DNA of 64,000 nucleotides from Rhodopseudomonas infernalis (GTDB lineage: Bacteria; Pseudomonadota; Alphaproteobacteria; Rhizobiales; Xanthobacteraceae), in assembly GCF_022271405.1 (NCBI RefSeq), contig NZ_JAJNAL010000001.1, positions 310,001 to 374,000 of the forward strand, given 5' to 3'. Position 1 is the first letter of the stretch, and every line of letters starts with the position of its first letter. The position numbers and the translations under genes were made by a program. A model generated the notes under the pieces. It had not been told where the DNA came from. It searched no databases and saw only the letters and a list, made by a program, of their open reading frames with translations. Positions 1-9,181 of the stretch are shown here, in pieces.

Positions 1-1
1 G

Positions 2-589
<588 letters not shown>

Positions 590-606
590 GACGCTTCCCC
601 CACGCC

Positions 607-747
607 GTCATTCCGGGGCGCGCGCAGCGCGAACCCGGAATCCATAACCCCTGTGCTCTCGGCGTGAGGACCACGTCCGTGCAAACCCCCGCGCGCTGCA
701 GAGTATGGATTCCGGGTTCACGCGCTGCGCGCGTGCCCCGGAATGAC
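607..747. repeat. palindromic intergenic repeat, family A (GTCATTCCGGGG type)
   Basis: The arms GTCATTCCGGGGCGCG and its complement bracket about 140 bases. An inner AACCCGGAATCCATA/TATGGATTCCGGGTT pair continues the stem. It fills the 314-base gap between pobA and the thioesterase gene and could form a long hairpin in RNA. Similar copies lie at 20990, 23625, 51196 and 59604. Confidence 0.85.
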
Positions 748-903
748 GGGACTGGGGCATCGTGACAGTCGCGCTGGTCGGTTTGCGTCCTCGCAGCCCG
801 TTTCAAACACTCTCTCAAATCGCGCTTCAAACTTTGTCGGCGTTGCGAGTGATGCTGCGCTGCGGTCTATAGGTGGGGGACGCAACGACGCGAGTGCCCT
901 CCG

Positions 904-1347
904 ATGACCGACAACGATCCGAGCGACATCGTCTTTGAAGACATTCCCGCCGGCTTTGCACGGCACACGCGCAGCAGCCCCCTCACCGCGCCGTGGGAGC
1001 CGCTGTATGCGCGGACCACGGCCGATGCAGTGATACTCGGCCTGCGGGTTCGCGAGGCGCATACCAATTCGCGCGGCCTCGCGCATGGCGGGCTGATCAC
1101 CGCGCTCGCCGACAACGCGATGGGCTACAGCTGCGGCCTCAAGCTCGGCGGCGCCGCGCGGCTGCTGACGGCGTCGCTGGCGATCGATTTCATCGGCTCG
1201 GCGAGGATCGGCCAATGGCTGCAGATCGAACCGGAGGTGATCAAAGTCGGCCGGACGCTGTGCGTCACGCAGTGCTTCGTCACCGCCGACGGCGTCCGCT
1301 GCGCCCGCGCCAACGGCACCTTCAGCGTGGTCGAGGCGAAGGCCTGA
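904..1347 (+). CDS. PaaI-like hot-dog thioesterase
   Basis: This 147-residue protein is a single hot-dog domain of the PaaI/YbgC-like acyl-CoA thioesterase superfamily, which hydrolyses CoA thioesters, often aryl- or hydroxyaryl-CoA. The fold's signature is visible: Asn55, then His61-Gly62-Gly63 and Asp70 in the HGGLITALAD stretch at the start of the central helix. The length is typical for a one-domain member. The start is the ATG at 904; the upstream sequence has no strong ribosome-binding site, so the start is only moderately sure. Lying next to pobA and the acyl-CoA genes fits a role in releasing CoA from dead-end aromatic thioesters, but the substrate cannot be read from sequence. Confidence 0.8.
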   Translation: MTDNDPSDIVFEDIPAGFARHTRSSPLTAPWEPLYARTTADAVILGLRVREAHTNSRGLAHGGLITALADNAMGYSCGLKLGGAARLLTASLAIDFIGSARIGQWLQIEPEVIKVGRTLCVTQCFVTADGVRCARANGTFSVVEAKA

Positions 1348-1380
1348 CCACGCTGATGACGATGTGGCGCGCGGCTCGCC

Positions 1381-2730
1381 TCAGCCGCAGACCACCGCTT
1401 CCACGCCGGCCGCCACCTCGAACAGCTCGCGGTCGGCGCCGTTCACGCCCGCCAGCATCAGCCCCACCGGCGCCTCGCCCTTCTGGTGGCAGGGCAGCGA
1501 GATCGCGCAGCCATCGATCATGTTGATCAGCGTGCAGTTGCGCAGGGCCAGCAGATTGGCCTTGGTGAAGGCCTTGTCGTCGGCGAGCTCGGCGATCTTC
1601 GGCGGGGTGATCGCGGCGGTCGGCAGCGCCACCGCGTCGTAGGGTGCGAGCCGCGCCATGGCGCGGGCGATCAGCGATTTGCGGGCACCGACCGTGTCGA
1701 TGTATTCGGCGGCGCTCTGCGTTTCGCCGCGCGCGATGCGCTCGCGCACGCGCGGATCATAGACGTCGCCCTTGGCGACCAGCAGATAGCGATGCCAGGC
1801 GTAGCTCTCCGCCGCAGTGAGCCCGCCCTTGGCGCCGAGCGGCGCGACGTCGTTGAATTCCGGCACCTCGATCTTCTCGATGATCGCGCCGTGGCTCGCC
1901 AGCGTCTTCAGCGCGCGCTCGAACGCGGTACGCACGGTTTCATCCAATTCGTCGAGCGCCACCGTGGTCGGCACCGCGATGCGCAGGCCCTTCACGGGCC
2001 GCGGCGCCAGCGGCACGATCGGCTCGTCGGCCAGCACGGCATCGACCACCGCACAGCAGGCGACGCTGCGCGCCAGCGGCCCGATCGAATCCAGCGAGAA
2101 CGACAGCGGCACCGCGCCGTCGCGTGGCACGCGGCTCTGCGACGGCTTGTAGCCGACGATGCCGTTGAACGCCGCCGGGATCCGGCACGAGCCGCCGGTG
2201 TCGGTGCCGAGCCCGACATGCGCCATGCCGTCGACCACCGACACCGCCGCGCCCGACGACGAGCCGCCGGGGACGTGGCCGACGTCGCGGCCGTAGGCCG
2301 ATTTCGGCGTGCCGTAATGCGGGTTGATGCCGATGCCCGAATAGGCGAACTCGGTCATGTTGGTGCGGCCGATCACCACGAAGCCGGCGCGCCGCAACCG
2401 CGCCACGGCGGGCGCATCGGCCTCGGCCGGCGGATTGTCGTCGAGCGCGCGCGAGCCGGCGCGGCTCACCTGGCCCTTGATGTCGAACAGATCCTTGATC
2501 GAAACCGGAATGCCCGCATAAGGCGACGGCGCCGCCTTGATGGCGCGCAGCGCGTCCATCGCGTCGGCCGCCTTCAGCGCCGCGTCGCGGTCGACATGAA
2601 TGAAGGTCCGTGCGCCCTCGCCCGCCGCGTCGGCGATCCGCGCCAGACATTGTTCGACGAGCTTGCGCGCCGTGGTGCGCCCGGCGTCGAGATCCGCCGC
2701 GAGCGCGGCAAGCGTGGGAAGGTCGGTCAT
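1381..2730 (-). CDS. amidase signature-family amidohydrolase
   Basis: This 449-residue protein belongs to the amidase signature family, which hydrolyses carboxamides through a Ser-cisSer-Lys triad. The triad is complete: Lys79 (SIKDLFD), cis-Ser157 in GGSSSG and nucleophile Ser181 in TDTGGS, with the 24-residue spacing between the serines seen in the family. The reading frame stays open far upstream to 3369, but that extension is antisense to two other genes, so the ATG at 2730 is chosen. It is transcribed divergently from the DUF35 gene. No GatB or GatC partner is present, so it is a catabolic amidase rather than the tRNA amidotransferase; the substrate is unknown. Confidence 0.88.
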   Translation of the reverse strand: MTDLPTLAALAADLDAGRTTARKLVEQCLARIADAAGEGARTFIHVDRDAALKAADAMDALRAIKAAPSPYAGIPVSIKDLFDIKGQVSRAGSRALDDNPPAEADAPAVARLRRAGFVVIGRTNMTEFAYSGIGINPHYGTPKSAYGRDVGHVPGGSSSGAAVSVVDGMAHVGLGTDTGGSCRIPAAFNGIVGYKPSQSRVPRDGAVPLSFSLDSIGPLARSVACCAVVDAVLADEPIVPLAPRPVKGLRIAVPTTVALDELDETVRTAFERALKTLASHGAIIEKIEVPEFNDVAPLGAKGGLTAAESYAWHRYLLVAKGDVYDPRVRERIARGETQSAAEYIDTVGARKSLIARAMARLAPYDAVALPTAAITPPKIAELADDKAFTKANLLALRNCTLINMIDGCAISLPCHQKGEAPVGLMLAGVNGADRELFEVAAGVEAVVCG

Positions 2731-2982
2731 GGCGTTCGTTCCGCTGGAGGGGCGATCGGACGTGCCCGGTCGGAACGCCGCGATCGCCGAATGGACAATC
2801 GGGGACTCCTGTAGCGCGGAGCCCGGCATTTGACCATGCGCACCATGCTGATTGTTCGCGCCCCGGAATACGTTTCCTGCACATCCCCCCGCGCCGGCCG
2901 CGTGTTGACGGTGGCCGGTCGATATCGCATCAAGACGAACAACCAATGGGCCACCGAGCCAGCTCAGGGAGAAAACCAACAC

Positions 2983-3390
2983 ATGGCTGAACGCGCACGT
3001 CCCAAGATCACTCCCGAAACCCAATTTTACTGGGACGGCGCCAAGCAAGGCGAATTGCGGCTGCAGCGCTGCGATTCCTGCGCCCATGCGTATTTCCCGG
3101 CCCGCCCGTTCTGCCCGAAATGCGGCTCGCGCGAGGTCAGCGTGTTCAAGGCCTCCGGCAACGGCACCCTGTATTCCTACGTGATCAATCATCGCCCGCT
3201 GGCCGCCGGCTTCACCGAGCCATACGCGATCGCGGTGGTCGAACTGGAAGAAGGTCCGCGGATGATGAGCAACATTCTGGAGTGCCCGCAGACGCCCGAG
3301 GCGCTCGAGCTCGACATGAAGCTGGAAGTCACCTTCCAGAAGATCGACGACAACCTCACCCTTCCGCAATTCCGTCCGGCGAAGGGGTAA
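2983..3390 (+). CDS. DUF35 zinc-ribbon/OB-fold protein, partner of the adjacent thiolase
   Basis: This 135-residue protein has an N-terminal rubredoxin-like zinc ribbon with Cys30, Cys33, Cys44 and Cys47, followed by an OB-fold half (DUF35 family). Proteins of this family bind SCP2-type thiolases or retro-aldolases as small subunits, for example ChsH2 with Ltp2 in steroid side-chain breakdown. The ATG at 2983 follows an AGGGAGAAA ribosome-binding site at 2966. The frame extends upstream to 2830, but that would use part of the divergent promoter region. The thiolase gene starts 5 bases after the stop, indicating co-translation and a heteromeric complex. Confidence 0.88.
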   Translation: MAERARPKITPETQFYWDGAKQGELRLQRCDSCAHAYFPARPFCPKCGSREVSVFKASGNGTLYSYVINHRPLAAGFTEPYAIAVVELEEGPRMMSNILECPQTPEALELDMKLEVTFQKIDDNLTLPQFRPAKG

Positions 3391-3395
3391 GCAGC

Positions 3396-4535
3396 ATGCG
3401 TCGCAATCAGGTTGCTATCGTCGGTGCCGCCGAGACCACCAAGCTCGGCGTCATTCCCGACATGTCGCAGATCCAGCTCCACGCCGACGCCGCGCTCAAC
3501 GCGATCGCCGACGCCGGGCTGAAGCTGTCGGACATCGACGGCATCGCCACCGCGGTCGAGACGCCGCAGCAGATCGCCCACTATCTCGGCATCACGCCCA
3601 CCTGGGTCGACGGCACCTCGGTCGGCGGCTGCTCGTTCATGCTGCATGTCCGCCACGCCGCCGCGGCGATCGAGGCCGGGCTGTGCAAGACCGTGCTGAT
3701 CACCCACGCCGAGAGCGGCAAGTCGATGATCGGCAAGCTGCCGCGCTCGATCCCCGCCGACAGCCTGCAGGGCCAGTTCGAAGCGCCCTACGGCATCTAC
3801 GGGCCGCCGAGCCAGTTCCCGATTCCGGTGCTGCGCTTCATGAAGACCTACGGCATCACCCACGAGCAGATCGCCTCGGTGGCCGTGGTGCAGCGCGAAT
3901 GGGCGGCGAAGAATCCGCGCGCGATGATGAAGGACCCGATCACCGTCGCCGACGTGCTGAACTCGCGAATGATCGCCTATCCGTTCCGGCTGTTGCAGTG
4001 CTGCCTCGTCACCGACGGCGGCGGCGCGCTGATCATGACCTCGGCCGATCGCGCCAAGGACTTTCCGAACAAGCCGGTCTACGTGCTCGGCACCGGCGAG
4101 AGCGTCGAGACCCCGATGGTCAGCCAGATGGAGAGCTTCAACTCCTCGCGCGCCTTCAAGGTGGCGGGCCCGACCGCGTTCCGCGAGGCTGGTATCAGCC
4201 ACAGCGACGTCGATCATCTGATGATCTACGACGCCTTCGCGCATCTGCCGCTGTTCGGCCTCGGCGACCTCGGCTTCATGCCGTATGAGGAGACCGGCAA
4301 GTTCATCGCCGACGGCAACACCCGCCCCGGCGGCAAGCTGCCGCTCAACACCAATGGCGGCGGGCTCAGCTACATGCACTCCGGCATGTACGGCATGTAC
4401 GCGCTGCAGGAGAGCGTGAGGCAGATGCGCGGCATCGCGCCCGCGCAGGTGCCGAACGCGAAGATCTCGGTCTGCCACGGCGTCGGTGGCATGTTCGCCG
4501 CGTCGGGGACGATCATCTTCACGAACGAGAAGTAG
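3396..4535 (+). CDS. SCP2-type thiolase / putative retro-aldolase large subunit
   Basis: This 379-residue protein is a nondecarboxylating thiolase-like enzyme of the SCP-x/lipid-transfer class. The N-terminal VAIVGAAETTK start, a Cys79 in TSVGGCS where thiolases carry the nucleophile, NGGGLSYMHSG, and a late CHGVGG segment are visible. The usual NxHGG catalytic histidine motif and the C-terminal CxGGG motif are changed, as in the thiolase-like retro-aldolases. It directly follows a DUF35 gene, the arrangement used by the Ltp2-ChsH2 aldolase. It may therefore cleave a beta-hydroxy- or beta-ketoacyl-CoA rather than act as a textbook thiolase. The in-frame extension back to 3120 overlaps the DUF35 gene and is rejected. 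Confidence 0.85.
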   Translation: MRRNQVAIVGAAETTKLGVIPDMSQIQLHADAALNAIADAGLKLSDIDGIATAVETPQQIAHYLGITPTWVDGTSVGGCSFMLHVRHAAAAIEAGLCKTVLITHAESGKSMIGKLPRSIPADSLQGQFEAPYGIYGPPSQFPIPVLRFMKTYGITHEQIASVAVVQREWAAKNPRAMMKDPITVADVLNSRMIAYPFRLLQCCLVTDGGGALIMTSADRAKDFPNKPVYVLGTGESVETPMVSQMESFNSSRAFKVAGPTAFREAGISHSDVDHLMIYDAFAHLPLFGLGDLGFMPYEETGKFIADGNTRPGGKLPLNTNGGGLSYMHSGMYGMYALQESVRQMRGIAPAQVPNAKISVCHGVGGMFAASGTIIFTNEK

Positions 4536-4560
4536 TTCAGCGCAAGCCGCACCAAACCAC

Positions 4561-4632
4561 GTCATCGCCGGGCTCGACCCGGCGATCCATCTCACGAAGA
4601 AGATGGATGCGCGGGTCAAGCCCGCGCATGAC
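4561..4632. repeat. palindromic repeat, family B variant
   Basis: The element runs from GTCATCGCCGGGCTCGACC to a right half ending GGGTCAAGCCCGCGCATGAC. Each half is itself a small hairpin (CGCCGGGCTCGACCCGGCG; GCGCGGGTCAAGCCCGCGC). It lies just after the thiolase gene. Confidence 0.8.
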
Positions 4633-4684
4633 GAATGGAGCCCGGAGGAAGTAACTACAAACCATCAGCGCCGCGAGGCGCACT

Positions 4685-4831
4685 CCCTCTCCCCGCTCGC
4701 GGGGAGAGGGTTGGGGTGAGGGGGCGCCCCCGCAAGGCCGAGAGGCTCGACCGCGTGGATACGCCCCCTCACCCGGCCCAGCATCGCTACGCGACGCCGG
4801 GCCGACCTCTCCCCGCACGCGGGGAGAGGTC
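4685..4831. repeat. palindromic repeat, family F (CCTCTCCCCGC type)
   Basis: The outer arms ACCTCTCCCCGC / GCGGGGAGAGGT appear as a hairpin at each end, with CCCTCACCC-type complementary segments between. Together with the copy at 4561 it fills the 337-base gap before the SDR gene. Shorter copies occur at 5802 and 62121. Confidence 0.75.
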
Positions 4832-4872
4832 ACAGCAACCGCATCAACCAACAAACAAAAAGGAAGACACAC

Positions 4873-5787
4873 ATGGCCAAGGCACTCGACGGCAAAGTCA
4901 TCATCGTCACCGGCGCGGGGCGCGGCATTGGGCGCGAGATCGCGCTGCTGGCGGCGCGTGAAGGCGCCAAGGTCGTCGTCAACGATCCCGGCGTCGCCGC
5001 CGACGGTTCGGGCACCGACGCCTCGCCGGCCGAGCAGGTCGTCGAGGAGATCAAGAAGGAAGGCGGCATCGCGGTCGCGAACTTCGAGAGCGTGGCGGAA
5101 GCCGTGCCTGCCAGCAAGATCGTCAAGCAGGCGGTCGATACCTGGGGCAAGCTCGACGGCGTAGTGAACAACGCCGGCATCCTGCGCGACGCGATCTTCC
5201 ACCGCATGAGCATCGACGCGTTCGAGCAGGTCATCAAGGTGCATCTGATGGGCTCGTTCTACGTGTCGCACGCAGCCGCCCGGCTGTTCCGCGAGCAGGA
5301 GAGCGGCTCGTTCGTGCACTTCACCTCGACCTCGGGCCTGATCGGCAATTTCGGCCAGGCCAACTACGCGGCCGCCAAGCTCGGCATCGTCGGCCTGTCG
5401 AAGTCGATCGCGCTCGACATGCAGCGCTTCAACGTCCGCTCCAACTGCGTGTCGCCGTTCGCCTGGTCGCGGCTGATCGGCACCATCCCGACCGAGACCG
5501 AAGCCGAGAAGGCCCGCGTCGCGCGGATGCAGCAGATGGGCCCGGAGAAGATCGCGCCGCTGTCGGTGTTCCTGCTCGGCGACGCCGCCAAGGACGTCAC
5601 CGGCCAGATCTTCGCCGTGCGCATGAACGAGATCTTCCTGATGGGCCAGTCACGCCCGATCCGCTCGGTGCACCGCGACGGCGGCTGGACCTGCGAGACG
5701 CTGGCCGAGCACGGCATGCCGGCACTGAAGGGCTCGTTCTACAAGCTCGACCGCTCCGCCGACATCTTCAACTGGGACGCGATCTAA
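4873..5787 (+). CDS. short-chain dehydrogenase, 3-hydroxyacyl-CoA dehydrogenase type (17-beta-HSD4-like)
   Basis: This 304-residue SDR oxidises or reduces a hydroxyl group with NAD(P). The cofactor motif TGAGRGIG spans residues 13-20, NNAG is at 99-102, and the catalytic set is Ser152, Tyr165 and Lys169 (NYAAAK). Length and sequence resemble the dehydrogenase part of peroxisomal multifunctional enzyme 2, which handles 3-hydroxyacyl-CoA. The extra ~50 C-terminal residues beyond the classical 250-residue core are typical of that group. ATG 4873 follows an AAGGAAG ribosome-binding site. It follows the DUF35-thiolase pair across two repeats, so the three may form one beta-oxidation-like module. 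Confidence 0.85.
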   Translation: MAKALDGKVIIVTGAGRGIGREIALLAAREGAKVVVNDPGVAADGSGTDASPAEQVVEEIKKEGGIAVANFESVAEAVPASKIVKQAVDTWGKLDGVVNNAGILRDAIFHRMSIDAFEQVIKVHLMGSFYVSHAAARLFREQESGSFVHFTSTSGLIGNFGQANYAAAKLGIVGLSKSIALDMQRFNVRSNCVSPFAWSRLIGTIPTETEAEKARVARMQQMGPEKIAPLSVFLLGDAAKDVTGQIFAVRMNEIFLMGQSRPIRSVHRDGGWTCETLAEHGMPALKGSFYKLDRSADIFNWDAI

Positions 5788-5801
5788 GAGTCACCACCTC
5801 G

Positions 5802-5825
5802 CCTCTCCCCCCCTGCGGGGAGAGG
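5802..5825. repeat. short hairpin, family F fragment
   Basis: CCTCTCCCC facing GGGGAGAGG forms a 9-bp stem 15 bases after the SDR stop. It may work as a terminator, although no T-run follows. Confidence 0.6.
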
Positions 5826-5852
5826 CGCCGATCTGATCGTAAGTCTCTCCAC

Positions 5853-5941
5853 CGTCATGCCCGGGCTCGTCCCGGGCATCCACGTCTTCGGCATCGCGTT
5901 TTGGCAAGGCGTGGATGGCCGGGACGAGCCCGGCCATGACG
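5853..5941. repeat. palindromic repeat, family B (GTCATGCCCGGGCTCGTCCC type)
   Basis: The left half GTCATGCCCGGGCTCGTCC... and the right half ...GGGACGAGCCCGGCCATGAC, with GCATCCACG/CGTGGATG between them, make one long stem carrying two sub-hairpins. It sits between the convergent ends of the SDR and OmpA genes. Copies are at 15259 and 26995. Confidence 0.85.
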
Positions 5942-5962
5942 TGGGGTTGATGCAATGCCGAA

Positions 5963-7306
5963 CTACTTCACCACGAACTCGATGCGCCGGTTCTTCGCAC
6001 GCGCGTCCGCGGTGCCGTTGGCGGCGAGCGGCTTGGACGCGCCGTAGCCGACGGCGGTGAGTTTGGCCGAGCCGATGCCGGCCTTGGTCAGGCTGTCCAC
6101 GACCGCTTCGGCGCGGCGCTTCGACAGCGCCTCGTTGGCGGACTTCTTGCCGGCAGCGTCGGTGTGGCCGGCGACCTCGATGGTCGCTGCCGGGCAATGC
6201 GCGATCACTTCGGCAAGCTGCTTCAGCACCGGCAGCGACGCCTGCGTGATCTCGGCGCTGCCGCGCTCGAAGTTGATCTTCTGCGCCGCCGTCACCGCCG
6301 ACAGCCGGCTCTGGCAGGCTTCCAGCGACGGGATCGACGCCGTGTCGTCGGCATTGGCGGTGCGGGTCGCTGTCGCAGCGGCGGGCGCTGTGGACGGCGC
6401 GACGGCGGCGTGCTTGGCCTCTTCAGCGGTCGCGGCCTTCGCGGCCGCTTCCTTGGCAGCAGCTTCCTTGGCGGCAGCCTCTTTCTCGGCGGCTTCCTTC
6501 GCCGCAACTTCCTTGGCGGCCGCTTCGGCCGCAGCCTTGGCGGCAGCTTCCTTGGCGGCCGCTTCCTTCGCCTCAGCATCGGCCTTCGCCTTGGCGTGCT
6601 TCGCCGCCTTGGCAGTGGCTTCCTTGGCCGCAGCCGCGGTGGCCGCCTGCTCGACCGCCTCTCGCGCCTCGGCTTCGGCTTTTGCCTTGGCTTCAGCCTC
6701 GGCCTTCGCGGTAGCTTCCGCCTGCAGCTTGGCGACGGTCTTGGCCGCCAGCGCCGGACCGCTCAGCTCCTCGACGTCCGACACCAGCCGCACGCCCTTG
6801 ACCTGCAGGATCTGTTCACTCAACGCCGCCCGCTTATCACCGAGATCGTCCGGCAGCAGCACGTCGCGCCCGGCGACGTCGAAATTCAGCGGGTCGGCGC
6901 CTGCCGTCTTCACCACCTCGGCGACACGCTCACGCAGATCCGGCTCGACCTTCGGCAGCGTGGTGATGCCGAACCCCAGCCAGATCAGTCCGATGGCGAA
7001 CAGCCCGACCCACCAGCCCTCGTATCGCACCGGCAGAAGCTGCACGGAGAGCCCGCCGACGATGCCGCCGAGGATGTAAGCCACGACGAGGCCCGCGGCC
7101 GCCTCAAGCATCAGTTCAGGCCTGCCCGACGCCACCCGCATCACGACCAGCAACACCAGCAGGACAAGCACGATGCCGGCCCGCACCAGCCAATAGTTCT
7201 CGAGGTCCGCCGCCCAGCCGGCCTCATTCGCGATCAGCGGCGTCACGATCCCGACCACGCCCGCGGCGATCAGCCAGGGCCAATATTGCATCACCAGATA
7301 GATCAT
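5963..7306 (-). CDS. OmpA-family protein with four membrane helices and Ala-rich coiled region
   Basis: This 447-residue protein has about four N-terminal hydrophobic helices (near residues 8-25, 40-56, 66-88 and 97-115). A BON-like segment follows (about 120-180), then an Ala/Lys/Glu-rich low-complexity stretch (about 185-300) that probably forms a long helix. A C-terminal OmpA peptidoglycan-binding domain (about 335-447) closes it, with GHTDAAG and KNRRIEFVVK marking the diaminopimelate pocket. It is likely an inner-membrane protein reaching peptidoglycan through a helical spacer, unlike classical OmpA, which is an outer-membrane barrel. The role is probably envelope integrity. A long opposite-strand frame here is an artefact of the GC-rich Ala repeat. 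Confidence 0.85.
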   Translation of the reverse strand: MIYLVMQYWPWLIAAGVVGIVTPLIANEAGWAADLENYWLVRAGIVLVLLVLLVVMRVASGRPELMLEAAAGLVVAYILGGIVGGLSVQLLPVRYEGWWVGLFAIGLIWLGFGITTLPKVEPDLRERVAEVVKTAGADPLNFDVAGRDVLLPDDLGDKRAALSEQILQVKGVRLVSDVEELSGPALAAKTVAKLQAEATAKAEAEAKAKAEAEAREAVEQAATAAAAKEATAKAAKHAKAKADAEAKEAAAKEAAAKAAAEAAAKEVAAKEAAEKEAAAKEAAAKEAAAKAATAEEAKHAAVAPSTAPAAATATRTANADDTASIPSLEACQSRLSAVTAAQKINFERGSAEITQASLPVLKQLAEVIAHCPAATIEVAGHTDAAGKKSANEALSKRRAEAVVDSLTKAGIGSAKLTAVGYGASKPLAANGTADARAKNRRIEFVVK

Positions 7307-7650
7307 CGACCACGTCCCCCACGACGGCGACGCGCGCAGATGCGATTCACTCGCGGCGCGCGCAGCGACGGTTACTTCCCGAGGATCAGGCTAACGCGAC
7401 GGAGACGGTGACGACCATCTGACTTAAGTTCAGGCGCGCAGTTGCGAATGATGATGGAACGAGCAGAGCGCATGGCTGCAACGCCCAACATGTTCAGGAC
7501 CAAGACCTATTCACACAGCGTGGGGATTTCGCAAAAACCGCGCAAGGATCTAATATCGTAAAACTTGTTTGAGGCCGGTGTTAGCTCAGAATTCGGCAGC
7601 TCAATAGAACAAACAGAAAACGCGCGATTGACTTGGCAGTAGTTGAATAA
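7307..7650. other. gene-free stretch, left boundary of low-GC segment
   Basis: No palindromic repeat and no convincing ORF is seen here, unlike other gaps of this size. From about 7400 rightwards the base composition becomes clearly more AT-rich. A TTGACT at about 7629 could be a -35 box, but no good -10 is found. The composition change continues through the next gene. Confidence 0.5.
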
Positions 7651-9117
7651 ATGAAAATCAACGCTTTGATGAAAGAGAGCTTATTGATAATTCAATCGAA
7701 GAGCTTCCTTGGTCGATGCTTAGCTACGCAAAATGCGAGCCATGCGCTTGCAATCGGATTTGATATACAGATGCCTCACCCCACACGCAGAACCTCCAAT
7801 CCTAGGCACACCACCACCCTGCCAACGCTGATCGTGGGCTTGGCAATTGGCGGCTGTCTAGGGCCAGCACTCTTTCTGTCGATTGACAAACTTGAACTAT
7901 CCGGGGGTACCTTACTAGCATTTTCCGTTGGAGCCTTTTTGTCTCTGGGACTTTCTCTAGCCGCCGCCGTTGTTGGCCTACATTTGATATTGCCCCGCAT
8001 TCTAGCGAGAACTAGGGGTACCCTCAATGAAATGATCGGCAATCTGACTTCGGCAACTCATTCCATCACCAACGGCGATACGGCACAGGCCATCGACAGC
8101 GTTGGACTCGCTGTGGCGGAAGGCGCCACATGGTATTCAATTTCAGTTACTAGACGCTTTGCAACTCAAGCTGCACTTGGATTACTAATATCATTCGGCA
8201 GCACAATTGGTGCCACACTACTCTTGAACCAAAACACCTTGCTGCATGACCAAAACGATCTACTGAAAGATCAAAACACAAAGATTGATGAACAACTAAC
8301 TCTATTGAAAACGCAAAATGGGAAAATCGATCAACAGACTGCTGTAGCAGACTCACAGAAGCGAGGCGCTTTTGTTACCGAAATGTTCTCAATCTTGCAG
8401 GAAGTCGCCAAAACGGCGGGCCAAGATGGAATTTTGCCGAAAGAGCTTATGAGCCGCATAGCAGTACTATCTACGAGTTCAGTTCCCTACATTTATCTTG
8501 ATTTCTTAGGCGCACATGGAGCGATTGAACCAAAGCCAATTCCACGCCCCCTGAGCCCAGAAAGAGGGCAACTGGTAGTTGCGCTTGCACGAATGAGCGT
8601 CAAATTCGAACCTCTGATGCATGCTGGAGCAATTTTCACTTATTCGGACCTTCGCGGGGTCAATCTACTCCATGCAAATATGGCAGGTATTGACCTACAG
8701 AATTCCGACCTATCTTCTGCAAATCTCAACAACACTGACTTCTTTGCGGCAAACCTCAGTGGCGCAATCCTCACTAATGTTGCGGCATCGTACGCGAACT
8801 TTGATCACGCATCCATCACTAATACCATCATTGAGGATTCCAATTTTAGATCAGCTACCTTCAGGAACGCTCTTTTGCAGAATGTTGACATCAAAAGAGG
8901 CGCTTTTGGCTTCAGCGACTTCCGTGACTGCCGACTGAGCCTCACAATTTCGTTTGAAAACGTAGACACCGAGGGTCGCCTGCCTTTGGGAATTAATTGG
9001 CCAGTCCAGATACAAAAGACTTATGAAGGTGGTGAAAAGCTATTGAATTATATCTTTGTATTTCCATCCAACATAGAACGCGTGGGAAAACTGGCTCCAA
9101 GCATTCTTGGACGATGA
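7651..9117 (+). CDS. membrane-anchored pentapeptide-repeat protein (low GC, function unknown)
   Basis: This 488-residue frame has much lower GC (near 48% by eye) and different codon use from its neighbours, indicating horizontal acquisition. Three hydrophobic helices lie in the N-terminal half (LPTLIVGLAIGG..., LLAFSVGAFLSLGL..., AALGLLISFGSTIG...). A Gln/Asn/Asp-rich heptad stretch (about residues 190-235, repeated DQN/TQN blocks) looks like a coiled coil. The C-terminal part (about 325-430) contains pentapeptide repeats of the A(N/D)LXX kind, such as SDLSSANLNNTDFFAANLSG, which build a right-handed beta-helix. Neither start has a clear ribosome-binding site; ATG 7771 (MPHPTRR) would remove an odd 40-residue leader and is a good alternative. 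I do not recognise a function; no partner gene lies beside it. Confidence 0.8.
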   Translation: MKINALMKESLLIIQSKSFLGRCLATQNASHALAIGFDIQMPHPTRRTSNPRHTTTLPTLIVGLAIGGCLGPALFLSIDKLELSGGTLLAFSVGAFLSLGLSLAAAVVGLHLILPRILARTRGTLNEMIGNLTSATHSITNGDTAQAIDSVGLAVAEGATWYSISVTRRFATQAALGLLISFGSTIGATLLLNQNTLLHDQNDLLKDQNTKIDEQLTLLKTQNGKIDQQTAVADSQKRGAFVTEMFSILQEVAKTAGQDGILPKELMSRIAVLSTSSVPYIYLDFLGAHGAIEPKPIPRPLSPERGQLVVALARMSVKFEPLMHAGAIFTYSDLRGVNLLHANMAGIDLQNSDLSSANLNNTDFFAANLSGAILTNVAASYANFDHASITNTIIEDSNFRSATFRNALLQNVDIKRGAFGFSDFRDCRLSLTISFENVDTEGRLPLGINWPVQIQKTYEGGEKLLNYIFVFPSNIERVGKLAPSILGR

Positions 9118-9181
9118 GCACACTGATGCTTAGTTCCACGCCCCGAGAGAACCCGGCAATTACATGTCTCGCTTCGCCCCC

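Noticed and set aside
6057-7079. Ser/Ala-rich plus-strand frame opposite the OmpA-family gene
   Set aside because: It results from the Ala/Lys repeat of the real gene read backwards.
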